Part shown: positions 1 through 6,845 of the stretch, one piece after another
Layout: each line of letters begins with the position of its first letter
Numbering within the stretch: position 1 is the first letter of the stretch
Source of the DNA: JANXAZ01 sp037446605
GTDB lineage: Bacteria > Pseudomonadota > Alphaproteobacteria > Geminicoccales > Geminicoccaceae
DNA length: 10,842 nt
Direction: 5' to 3'
Assembly: GCA_037446605.1 (NCBI GenBank)
Contig: JBBIIE010000113.1
Location: 1-10,842, forward strand
Notes under the pieces: generated by a model
Databases searched by the model: none
Told to the model about the DNA's origin: nothing
What the model saw: the letters and a program-made list of their open reading frames with translations, nothing else
Translations under genes and position numbers: made by a program

Positions 1-234
1 CGCCCGGTCGATCACGAGCCCGGCCCCCGGCATCGCCCGGCAGGGGCGCTTGTCGGCCAGATGGCGTTCGACGAGGACGGTGAGGTTGGCGCCGATGCGG
101 ACGTGCGGTGTGAGGGGCGGGTTCATCGCCACGGGCACGCCGCGGTCGAGCTCGTAGCGCGTCTCGGTCCCGTCGTCCCAGGCGAGGAACTCCTCGATCG
201 TCATCCGCCGCACATCGTCGAGCCGCTTGGCCAT
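1..234 (-). CDS. Uma2-family nuclease-fold protein, N-terminal part (cut by left edge)
   Basis: The minus strand is open from an ATG at 234 to the window edge, giving the first 78 residues of a protein. It starts MAKRLDDVRRMTIEEFLAWD, continues with RYELDRGVPVAM, has a conserved-looking PHVRIGANL segment, and then HLADKRPCRAMPGAGL. This order (MT.EEFL.., then YEL..G, then H..I...L, then PCRA..G) is that of the Uma2 family (formerly DUF820), small proteins of about 180-200 residues with a PD-(D/E)XK restriction-endonuclease-like fold. Their physiological role is mostly unknown. The catalytic acidic residues lie in the missing C-terminal half, so activity cannot be judged. An AGGGAGAG Shine-Dalgarno lies about 7 bases before the ATG. 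The gene diverges from dnaE2 and shares its upstream region, including the SOS box. The family call is from motif memory only. Confidence 0.8.
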   Translation of the reverse strand, partial: MAKRLDDVRRMTIEEFLAWDDGTETRYELDRGVPVAMNPPLTPHVRIGANLTVLVERHLADKRPCRAMPGAGLVIDRA

Positions 235-305
235 CGCCCGCTCTCCCTTGCCGGCCCGAGCTTAGCAGAGGAAGCGGCGGCCGTCGCGACGGCGGACCCT
301 CTTGA

Positions 306-320
306 GAACGAAACAAGAAC
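306..320 (+). promoter_or_regulatory. LexA operator (alphaproteobacterial SOS box)
   Basis: The sequence GAACGAAACAAGAAC is a perfect GAAC-N7-GAAC direct repeat, read GTTC-N7-GTTC on the other strand. This is the established LexA box of Alphaproteobacteria and differs from the palindromic E. coli box. It sits 33 bases before the TTG start of dnaE2, a gene known to be LexA-controlled in this class. A TTGAGA at 302-307 overlaps its left edge and could be a -35 element, but no convincing -10 follows, so the exact promoter is uncertain. The box also lies 72 bases upstream of the divergent Uma2-family start and could affect that gene too. Confidence 0.85.
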
Positions 321-338
321 ATGCTTTCTCGGGGCCCC

Positions 339-344
339 GAGGAG
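339..344 (+). promoter_or_regulatory. Ribosome binding site that fixes the dnaE2 start
   Basis: GAGGAG is followed by 8 bases and then TTG at 353. This strong Shine-Dalgarno selects the internal TTG over the first possible start at TTG 302. A start at 302 would place the coding region across the LexA box. Confidence 0.75.
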
Positions 345-352
345 CCACGCCT

Positions 353-3300
353 TTGCCCGCCTACGCCGAGCTCGAGGTCACGACGAACTTCAGCTTCCTC
401 GAAGGGGCCTCGCACCCCGAGGAGCTCGTCGAGCGCGCGGCCGAGCTCGGGCTCGCGGCGCTCGCGGTCACCGACCGCAACAGCCTCGCCGGCGTGGTGC
501 GCGCGCACGTGGCGGCCAAGCGGGTGGGGCTGCGCTTCCTCGTGGGGGCCCGGATCGATCTCGAGGACGCGCCCTCGGTGCTCGTCTGGCCGACCGACAA
601 GAAGGCCTACGGCCGGCTCTGCTCCTTGTTGACCGAGGGCCGGCGGCGGGCGCCCAAGGGTTCTTCGAGCCTGCGGCTCGACGACCTCCTCGCCCACGGC
701 GAGGGCCAGGTCCTGGCGGTCCTCCCGCCCGAAGCGCCGGATGCCGCCTTCGCCGAGCTCCTGCGGCGGCTGCACGCGGTCCTGGGCGATCGGCTGCATC
801 TGGCCGCCCGCTTCCTCTGCCGCGGCGACGATCGCGAGCGGATCGACGAGCTCGCCGGCCTCGCCGCCGCGACCGGCGCGCGGCTCTTGGCGATCAACGC
901 CGTCCTCTACCACGACCCGGCCCGCCGACCTCTGCAGGACGTGCTCACCTGCATCCGCGAGAAGGTGACCCTCGCCGAGGCCGGGCTCCGGCTCGAGGCC
1001 AATGCCGAGCGGCACCTCAAGCCCCCGGCCGAGATGGCCCGGCTCTTCGCCCGCTGGCCCGAGGCGCTCGAGGCCGGCCTCGCGATCGTTCGGCGCTGCC
1101 GGTTCTCGCTCGACGAGCTCGCCTACGACTATCCGGTCCGGGAATCCTACGACGGGCGCAGCCCGGACGAGGAGCTCGCCCGCCGCACCTGGGAAGGGGC
1201 CGCCGAGCGCTATCCCGACCATCTGCCGGAGAAGGTGAGGAAGCTCCTCGAGCACGAGCTCGCGCTCGTGAAGGAGCTGCGCTACGCGCCCTATTTCCTC
1301 ACCGTCCACGACATCGTCCGCTTCGCCAAGAGCCGCGGCATCCTCTGCCAGGGCCGCGGCTCGGCCGCCAATTCGGCGATCTGCTACGTGCTCGGCATCA
1401 CCGCGGTCGACCCCGCCCGGATGGACCTCCTCTTCGAGCGGTTCGTCTCGGCCGAGCGCGACGAGCCGCCCGACATCGACGTCGATTTCGAGCACGAGCG
1501 GCGCGAGGAGGTGATCCAGTGGGTCTACGAGACCTACGGCCGCGACCACGCGGCACTCGCCGCGACCGTGATCCGCTACCGGGCGAAATCGGCCTTGCGC
1601 GAGGTCGCCAAGGTCATGGGCCTGTCGGCCGACGTCCAGGACGCGCTTTCCAAGACCGTCTGGGGCATGGGCCGCGAGGGGACGCAGCCGCGTTGGCTGC
1701 GCGAGCAGGGGCTCGATCCGGACGATCCCACGCTCGCCCGGACCCTCGAGCTCGCCCGCGAACTGGTCGATTTCCCGCGCCACCTCTCGCAGCACGTGGG
1801 CGGCTTCGTGATCGCCAAGAGCCCCTTGCGCGAGCTCGTGCCGATCGAGAACGCGGCCATGCCCGGTCGCACGGTCGTCGAGTGGGACAAGGACGATCTC
1901 GACGCCTTGAAGTTCCTCAAGATCGACCTCCTCGCCCTCGGTATGCTCTCCTGCATCCGCCGGGCCTTCGAGCTCCTGCGCGCCCATTACGGCCTCGAGC
2001 TCGACATGGCGCGGGTGCCGGCCGAGGACCCGGCCGTCTACGCCATGCTGCAGAAAGCCGATTCGATCGGCGTCTTCCAGGTCGAGAGCCGGGCGCAGAT
2101 GAGCATGCTGCCGCGGCTCGCGCCGCGCTCCTTCTACGACCTCGTCATCGAGGTCGCGATCGTCCGGCCGGGCCCGATCCAAGGCGACATGGTCCACCCC
2201 TATCTGCGCCGCCGCGAGGGCCTCGAGCCCGTGACCTTTCCCTCGAAGGGACTCGAGGAAGTGCTCGGCAAGACGCTCGGGGTGCCGCTCTTCCAGGAGC
2301 AGGCGATGCGGATCGCGATCGTGGCGGCCGGCTTCACCGCCGCCGAGGCCGACGGGCTGCGCCGGTCGATGGCCGCCTTCCGCCGCCGCGGCCAGCTCGA
2401 GCGTTGGCACGACAAGCTCGTCGAAGGCATGGTCGCGCGCGGCTACGAGCGCGCCTTCGCCGAACGCTGCTTCAAGCAGATCGAGGGCTTCGGCTATTAC
2501 GGCTTCCCGGAGAGCCACGCCGCGAGCTTCGCGCTTCTCGTCTACGTCTCGGCCTGGCTCAAATGCCATTATCCGGACGTGTTCCTGGCGGCGATCCTGA
2601 ACGCCCAGCCGATGGGCTTCTACGCGCCGGCCCAGCTCGTCCGCGACGCGGTCGAACACGGCGTCGAGGTCCGCCCGGTCGACGTCAATTTCTCCTTCTG
2701 GGAGTCGACGCTCGAGCCCCTGCCGCGGCGCGGGCCGCTCTCGCACGCCGTCCGGCTCGGCTTGCGCGAGGTCAAGGGCCTGGCCGAGGCCGAGGCGGTC
2801 CGCATCGTGACCGCGCGGCTGCTCCCCTACCGCACGGTCGGCGAGCTCTACCGCCGCGCGGGCTTACGCCGCGAGACGCTCGTGATCCTGGCCGAGGCGG
2901 ACGCGTTCCGCTCGCTCGGGCTCGACCGGCGCCAAGCGCTCTGGGAGATCCGCGCCCTCGCCGACTGGCCCTTGCCGCTCTTCGCGCACACCGAGGCGGC
3001 CGAGCCCCCGGGCTCCAACCTGCCGCCGCTCGAGGCCGGCGAGGAGCCCTGGCTCGAGCTGCCTCCCGAGAGCCTCGGCGAAGCGGTGATCGAAGACTAT
3101 GCCCGGCTGCGGCTCTCGCTCCGCGCCCATCCGCTCGCGCTGTTGCGGGAGAGGCTCGCGCGGCGGCGGATCGTCACCGCCCGCGAGCTCGCGACGCACC
3201 CGCCCGGCAGCCGGGTCGCGGTGGCCGGCCTCGTGCTCGTGCGGCAGCGGCCGGGCAGCGCCAAGGGGGTCGTCTTCACCACCCTCGAGGACGAGACGGG

Positions 3301-3580
3301 CTTCGCCAACCTGATCCTCTGGCCCCAGGTCTTCGAGCGGTTCCGCACGACCCTCATGGTCGCCCGGCTGCTCGCCGCGGCCGGCCGGCTGCAGCGCGAG
3401 GGGCGGGTCATCCACCTCGTCGCCGACCGGCTCCTCGACCTCACGGACGAGCTCGCCGGCTTGCGCGGCGAGGCGCTCGACCCCGCCACCTTCGACGCGG
3501 CGATGGCGCGCGCCGACGAGGCGCGCAACGACGGCCGCGATCCCCGCCGGGTGATGCCCGAGGGGCGCAATTTCCGCTGA
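353..3580 (+). CDS. dnaE2: Error-prone DNA polymerase DnaE2 (ImuC)
   Basis: This encodes a 1075-residue C-family DNA polymerase of the DnaE2/ImuC type, which carries out SOS-induced translesion synthesis, normally with ImuA and ImuB. The N-terminal PHP domain has the DnaE2 signature TTNFSFLEGASHPEEL (residues 10-25), with T-N where replicative DnaE has metal-binding His-x-His. QGRGSAANS is at 333-341. The catalytic aspartates are D376 and D378 in PDIDVDF (373-379), with a third at D525 in LKIDLLALG. FPESHAASF (718-726) corresponds to the FNKSHA.AY motif of DnaE. A C-terminal OB fold begins near 954 and includes VVFTTLEDETG. Length is normal for the family (about 1030-1130). TTG 353 was chosen because it has GAGGAG 8 bases upstream and leaves the LexA box outside the gene. 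No imuA or imuB is visible on either side, although they commonly precede this gene. The 3' end faces the next gene, with 9 bases between stop codons. Confidence 0.96.
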   Translation: MPAYAELEVTTNFSFLEGASHPEELVERAAELGLAALAVTDRNSLAGVVRAHVAAKRVGLRFLVGARIDLEDAPSVLVWPTDKKAYGRLCSLLTEGRRRAPKGSSSLRLDDLLAHGEGQVLAVLPPEAPDAAFAELLRRLHAVLGDRLHLAARFLCRGDDRERIDELAGLAAATGARLLAINAVLYHDPARRPLQDVLTCIREKVTLAEAGLRLEANAERHLKPPAEMARLFARWPEALEAGLAIVRRCRFSLDELAYDYPVRESYDGRSPDEELARRTWEGAAERYPDHLPEKVRKLLEHELALVKELRYAPYFLTVHDIVRFAKSRGILCQGRGSAANSAICYVLGITAVDPARMDLLFERFVSAERDEPPDIDVDFEHERREEVIQWVYETYGRDHAALAATVIRYRAKSALREVAKVMGLSADVQDALSKTVWGMGREGTQPRWLREQGLDPDDPTLARTLELARELVDFPRHLSQHVGGFVIAKSPLRELVPIENAAMPGRTVVEWDKDDLDALKFLKIDLLALGMLSCIRRAFELLRAHYGLELDMARVPAEDPAVYAMLQKADSIGVFQVESRAQMSMLPRLAPRSFYDLVIEVAIVRPGPIQGDMVHPYLRRREGLEPVTFPSKGLEEVLGKTLGVPLFQEQAMRIAIVAAGFTAAEADGLRRSMAAFRRRGQLERWHDKLVEGMVARGYERAFAERCFKQIEGFGYYGFPESHAASFALLVYVSAWLKCHYPDVFLAAILNAQPMGFYAPAQLVRDAVEHGVEVRPVDVNFSFWESTLEPLPRRGPLSHAVRLGLREVKGLAEAEAVRIVTARLLPYRTVGELYRRAGLRRETLVILAEADAFRSLGLDRRQALWEIRALADWPLPLFAHTEAAEPPGSNLPPLEAGEEPWLELPPESLGEAVIEDYARLRLSLRAHPLALLRERLARRRIVTARELATHPPGSRVAVAGLVLVRQRPGSAKGVVFTTLEDETGFANLILWPQVFERFRTTLMVARLLAAAGRLQREGRVIHLVADRLLDLTDELAGLRGEALDPATFDAAMARADEARNDGRDPRRVMPEGRNFR

Positions 3581-3589
3581 GCGCGCGGT

Positions 3590-4279
3590 TCAGACCTCGA
3601 ACGGCTCGCCCGGCTTCGCGACGTGCACCCGGCCGCGCGTCACACGCCGGGCGAAGTCGTGCGGATCGCCCGTGAGGAGGTCGAAGGTGCCCCAGTGGAT
3701 CGGCACGACGAGCTCGAGCTCCAGGAACTCGTTGCAGGCGATCGCGGCGTGCTCGGGGCCCATGGTGAAGCGGTCGCCCACGGGGAGGAAGCCGACCTTC
3801 GGCCGGAAGAGCCTTTGGATCAGCGCCATGTCGGAGAAGAGCGCGGTGTCGCCGGCGTGGTAGACGGTCACTCCGTCCATCGTGATCACGAAGCCTGCCG
3901 GATCGCCCATGGTCTGCGCCTTGCCGTCGCGCATCACGGCCGAGCTGTGGAAGGCCGGGACCATGCAGAAGCGGATGCCGTGGTGGAGGATGCAGCCGCC
4001 GGTGTTCATGGGCTGGAGCTTCTCGACACCCTCCGCCGCGCAGGTCATGCAGATTTCCCACTGGGCCACGAGTGTGGCACCGTATTTCCCGGCGAGCCGG
4101 ACGGTGTCGCCCAGATGGTCCTCGTGGCCGTGGGTCACGACGATCGCATCGAGTCCGGCGAGCCGGTCCTCCCAGCCCTGCGGGTGCTTCGGGTTGCCGG
4201 TGAAGAACGGGTCGATCAGGACGCTCTTGCCGGCGGCTTCGAGATGTACCGCCGAATGGCCGAGCCAAGTGAGCCGCAT
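3590..4279 (-). CDS. UPF0173 metal-dependent hydrolase (metallo-beta-lactamase fold)
   Basis: This is a 229-residue cytoplasmic protein beginning MRLTWLGHSAVHLE. It carries the metal-binding HGHEDH motif (His50, His52, Asp54, His55), a further ligand His111 in AFHSS, Asp144 in YHAGDT, and His196 near the C terminus in PIHWGT. That set is complete for a two-metal metallo-beta-lactamase-fold hydrolase. The WLGHSA start, HAGDTALF and PIHWGTF segments, together with the length of about 230, fit the UPF0173 (YtkL-like) group. The physiological substrate of this group is not established to my knowledge. A GGGAGG Shine-Dalgarno lies about 6 bases before the ATG. The gene is convergent with dnaE2 (9 bases apart, no hairpin in the gap) and divergent from the small exported protein gene. 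Nothing links it to DNA repair or to sphingolipids; it looks like an independent housekeeping gene. Confidence 0.93.
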   Translation of the reverse strand: MRLTWLGHSAVHLEAAGKSVLIDPFFTGNPKHPQGWEDRLAGLDAIVVTHGHEDHLGDTVRLAGKYGATLVAQWEICMTCAAEGVEKLQPMNTGGCILHHGIRFCMVPAFHSSAVMRDGKAQTMGDPAGFVITMDGVTVYHAGDTALFSDMALIQRLFRPKVGFLPVGDRFTMGPEHAAIACNEFLELELVVPIHWGTFDLLTGDPHDFARRVTRGRVHVAKPGEPFEV

Positions 4280-4416
4280 GATTCCCTCCCGCGCATGGCG
4301 TCGCCCGGCCGGCAAGGTGAACGGATCGTAAAGCCGTATGCAACCCCGCGCCTCGCGGCTGCGGCCCGCGCCGCGCCGTGGCAGCCTCGCGGGTACCGGG
4401 TGACCGGCGGTCGAGG
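4280..4416. promoter_or_regulatory. Divergent intergenic region between hydrolase and small exported protein
   Basis: Both flanking genes start outwards from here, so their promoters should lie in this stretch or in the tandem repeat just after it. The only AT-richer piece is about 4318-4345, containing TTTACGAT and TTGCAT on the minus strand. I could not match these to -35 and -10 boxes at normal spacing. No other structure is evident. Confidence 0.35.
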
Positions 4417-4444
4417 CGAGGGGGCGGGGCCGAGGGGGCGGGGC
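4417..4444 (+). repeat. Perfect 14-bp tandem duplication at the translation start region
   Basis: CGAGGGGGCGGGGC occurs twice head to tail (4417-4430 and 4431-4444). It ends one base before the ATG of the small exported protein gene. The second copy supplies GAGGGGG at 4432-4438, about 7 bases from the ATG, which is a good Shine-Dalgarno position. The first copy is a spare 14 bases further away. Confidence 0.9.
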
Positions 4445-4445
4445 G

Positions 4446-4727
4446 ATGCGCAGGATCGGCGTGCTGGTGGCGGTGGGGCTTCTCGGGACGGCGGCGGCAG
4501 CCGCGGCCGAGCCCGACGTTCTCGTGCTGCGCGGGCGCCCCGGATCGCCGCCGCCGGCCGTGCCGATGGCCGCGCCCGCGGCGCCGACCCCGCTCGCAGG
4601 CGACCGGCTCTGGCTCGTCGACCGCGATCGCGGGCGGCTCGTGGGCTGCCGCCTGGAGCGCACCACGCAGGTGGGCGAGCGACGCATCCGCTGTGCCGAG
4701 CGGACCCTCCGGGCGGCCCGTCTCTGA
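4446..4727 (+). CDS. Small exported protein of unknown function
   Basis: This is a 93-residue protein I do not recognise. Residues 1-21 form a clear signal peptide: MRR, then a hydrophobic core (IGVLVAVGLLG), then an alanine run, with likely cleavage near AAAA-EPD (21/22). The mature part has a Pro/Ala-rich linker (about 32-49). It ends in a compact charged segment, GDRLWLVDRDRGRLVGC through RRIRCAERTLRAARL, with two cysteines (Cys68 and Cys83) that could form a disulfide in the periplasm. Several points support a real gene: the signal peptide, a Shine-Dalgarno in the upstream tandem repeat, and a strong hairpin 8 bases after the stop. It stands alone, divergent from the hydrolase and separated from aasR by 300 bases. 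No function can be assigned. Confidence 0.7.
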   Translation: MRRIGVLVAVGLLGTAAAAAAEPDVLVLRGRPGSPPPAVPMAAPAAPTPLAGDRLWLVDRDRGRLVGCRLERTTQVGERRIRCAERTLRAARL

Positions 4728-4735
4728 CGATACCG

Positions 4736-4767
4736 GCCCGGCTGTGGCGCAGTAGCCACAGCGGGGC
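4736..4767 (+). terminator. Strong hairpin after the small exported protein gene (possible terminator)
   Basis: GCTGTGGC (4741-4748) and GCCACAGC (4755-4762) form a perfect 8-bp stem around a 6-base loop. After one G-G mismatch, four more G-C pairs (4736-4739 with 4764-4767) extend it. It begins 8 bases after the stop codon at 4727. There is no T-tract on either side, so it is not a classical intrinsic terminator. It may still end transcription or protect the 3' end. Confidence 0.5.
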
Positions 4768-5029
4768 GTGCGCTGAAACACTCTGCAACATATCTTGAAT
4801 GGCCGGGTGTCCGCGGACCGCCTAGATCGCGCACAGCGAGAACCAGGGGACGGTCACGCGGCGTCCAGGTCCGGGACCTGCGCACCGCGCCCGCGGAGGA
4901 GAGTACGGGCGCGGTGGCCGAAGGCGCGACCTCGCCCCCGATGAGAGATCCGCGCGAGCCCGGATCCGACCGCAACGGGTCGGGTCGGCCGGGTGGCGCG
5001 CTGCGAGGGGACGCCGCACGAGGGTGACG
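4768..5029 (+). promoter_or_regulatory. Leader and promoter region of the sphingolipid operon
   Basis: I find no convincing gene in this stretch. The only AT-richer segment is about 4772-4800; it contains CTTGAA (4794-4799), a reasonable alphaproteobacterial -35, but the nearest -10-like sequence (CTAGAT, 4822-4827) is too far away at 22 bases. The promoter is therefore only probable. The rest is GC-rich and structured: the 15-bp inverted repeat CAGGTC-CGG-GACCTG (4866-4880), the palindrome CGGATCCG (4961-4968), and CCGACC/GGTCGG arms near 4966-4983. Two Shine-Dalgarno-like runs follow: GAGGGG (5005-5010), and GAGGG (5020-5024), which sits 5 bases from the aasR ATG. Confidence 0.4.
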
Positions 5030-6823
5030 ATGGTCCATCCGACGCCGACCGTGAACGCTTCCCTGCCGTTCCGCACCGGGGGCTTCCGCACGCTCGCCGA
5101 GGGCCTCGACTACGCCGCGCGCGGCGAGACGGGCATGTGCTTCTACGGCAACCGCGGCGAGCTCGAGCACGCGCTGCCCTATGCCGAGTTGCGCGCCCGC
5201 GCGCTCGCGACCGCACCGCGCCTCCTGGGTCTCGGGCTCGCCCGGCTCGACCGCGTGGCGATCGTGGCCGAGACGAGCCCCGACTTCCTCGTGGCGTTCC
5301 TCGCCTGCCAGTATGCCGGCCTCGTGCCGGTGCCGCTGCCGATGGCGCTCAGCCTCGGCACCCATCGCACCCATGTCGAGCGGCTGCGCGGCATGCTGGA
5401 GAACGCCGGCGCGCGCGCCGGGCTCGCCTCGCGGGCGTTCCTCGACCAGCTCCGCGAGGCGGCCGAGGGCACGGCGGCCGGCTGGATCGGCACCCACGAG
5501 GAGCTGGCCGCGGTGCCGCCCGTGGCCGCGACGCCGGTCCCGCTCGGGCCCGAGGAGCCCTGCTACATCCAGTACTCGTCGGGCAGCACGAGCTTCCCGC
5601 GCGGCGTTCTCGTCACCCAGCCGGCGCTCACCGCCAACGCGCGGGCCATCGCCGAGCACGGGCTGGCGCTGCGCCCGGGCGACCGCTGCACCTCCTGGCT
5701 GCCGCTCTACCACGACATGGGCCTCGTGGGCTGCTGCCTGACGCCGATCCTCAACCAGATCAGCGTCGACTATCTGGCCACCGCCGGCTTCGCCACCCGA
5801 CCGATGGTCTGGCTGAAGCTGCTCTCCGCGACCGGCGGCACGATCTCCTTCGCGCCGACCTTCGGCTACGAGCTGTGCGCGCGGCGCGCCGCCACGGCCG
5901 GCCTCGACGGCCTCGATCTGCGACGCTGGCGGGTGGCCGGGATCGGCGGCGAGATGATCCGCCCCAAGGCGCTCGCCGAGTTCGCCGAGGCGTTCGCCGC
6001 CGTGGGCTTCGACGAGCGCGCCTTCGTCGCCTCCTACGGCCTCGCCGAGGCGACGCTCGCGGTCACCTTCGCCCCGCTCGGGACGGGTGTGCGCAGCGAT
6101 CTGGTGCAGCTCGGCGAGGCGTTCGAGCGCGAGCGCCGGGCGGAGCGGGCGCGGCCGCGCGCGGTCCGCGCGCGCGCCTTCGCGATCTGCGGCCGGCCGA
6201 TGCCGGGCTACGCCCTGGAGATCCGCGACGAGCAGGGCCGATCCCTTCCGGAGCGGCGGGTCGGTCGGGTGTGCATCCGCGGTCCGAGCCTGATGAACGG
6301 CTACTACCGCAACCCCGAGGCGACCCGCCACGTGAAGCTCGCCGACGGCTGGCTCGATACCGGCGACATGGGCTACCTCGTCGACGGCGAGCTGGTGGTC
6401 ACCGGGCGCAGCAAGGACCTGATCATCATCAACGGCCGCAACATCTGGCCGCAGGACCTCGAATGGGCGGTCGAGCGCCTGCCCGGCGTGCGGCCGGGCG
6501 ACGTCGCCGCCTTCGCCGTCACCGGCGAGGACGAGCGCGAGCGCATCGTCGTGATCGTGCAGTGCCGGACCGGCGAGCTGCAGCTCCAGGCCGAGCTGCG
6601 CCGGACCGTGCAGAAGCTGGTCAACCGTCAGGCCGGCACCGAGTGCGAGGTGGTGCTCGCCCCGCCGCGCTCCTTGACCTACACGACCTCGGGCAAGCTC
6701 AGCCGGGCGGCGGCACGGGCCGGATACCTCGAGGGCGCGATACGCGACATCGGGGGGATCGTCCCGGTCGACCCGCCGGCCCCGGCCAACGCCCGCGACC
6801 GGGCGCTGCGCGACGTCGGCTGA
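5030..6823 (+). CDS. aasR: Fatty acyl-AMP ligase / acyl-ACP synthetase of sphingolipid synthesis
   Basis: This is a 597-residue ANL-superfamily adenylating enzyme. It should activate a fatty acid with ATP and transfer it to the carrier protein encoded two genes downstream. Motifs in order: the phosphate-binding loop YSSGSTSFPRG (182-192, with Arg191 where Lys is common), SWLPLYHDMGLVG, YGLAEATL (from Tyr336), DTGDMGYLVDG (from Asp443), and GRSKDLIIINGRNIWPQDLE (from Gly459). The catalytic C-terminal lysine is Lys556 in TTSGKLSR. The IIINGRN..PQD form is typical of fatty acyl-AMP ligases, which load acyl carrier proteins, rather than acyl-CoA synthetases. ATG 5030 is preferred over GTG 5024 because GAGGG lies 5 bases before it. 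Its position with cerR, acpR and spt matches the Caulobacter acyl-ACP synthetase (CC_1165-type, AasR). The exact fatty acid used cannot be read from sequence. Confidence 0.88.
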   Translation: MVHPTPTVNASLPFRTGGFRTLAEGLDYAARGETGMCFYGNRGELEHALPYAELRARALATAPRLLGLGLARLDRVAIVAETSPDFLVAFLACQYAGLVPVPLPMALSLGTHRTHVERLRGMLENAGARAGLASRAFLDQLREAAEGTAAGWIGTHEELAAVPPVAATPVPLGPEEPCYIQYSSGSTSFPRGVLVTQPALTANARAIAEHGLALRPGDRCTSWLPLYHDMGLVGCCLTPILNQISVDYLATAGFATRPMVWLKLLSATGGTISFAPTFGYELCARRAATAGLDGLDLRRWRVAGIGGEMIRPKALAEFAEAFAAVGFDERAFVASYGLAEATLAVTFAPLGTGVRSDLVQLGEAFERERRAERARPRAVRARAFAICGRPMPGYALEIRDEQGRSLPERRVGRVCIRGPSLMNGYYRNPEATRHVKLADGWLDTGDMGYLVDGELVVTGRSKDLIIINGRNIWPQDLEWAVERLPGVRPGDVAAFAVTGEDERERIVVIVQCRTGELQLQAELRRTVQKLVNRQAGTECEVVLAPPRSLTYTTSGKLSRAAARAGYLEGAIRDIGGIVPVDPPAPANARDRALRDVG

Positions 6824-6840
6824 TCGGACCCGCCGATCGG
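6820..6840 (+). other. Hairpin spanning the aasR stop codon, before cerR
   Basis: CTGATCGG (6820-6827) pairs with CCGATCGG (6833-6840), one pair being T-G, around a 5-base loop. The aasR stop codon (6821-6823) lies in the left arm. The candidate ACG start of cerR is 5 bases beyond the right arm. The position suggests a role in translational coupling or in tuning cerR expression, but this is inference. Confidence 0.6.
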
Positions 6841-6845
6841 GCGGG

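Noticed and set aside
3581..3589. A terminator between dnaE2 and the hydrolase gene
   Set aside because: The gap is only 9 bases with no inverted repeat or T-tract.
61..3675. A 1204-codon open frame on the plus strand overlapping dnaE2
   Set aside because: It is a different frame of the dnaE2 region, Arg/Pro/Ala-rich with no domain, and it begins antisense to the Uma2-family gene.
5024..5029. GTG 5024 as the aasR start
   Set aside because: The nearest Shine-Dalgarno (5005-5010) is 13 bases away. ATG 5030 has GAGGG at 5 bases. The difference is only two residues.
4768..5029. A riboswitch or small RNA in the aasR leader
   Set aside because: Several short GC-rich stems can be drawn, but they fit no riboswitch I know, and such stems are expected by chance at this GC content.
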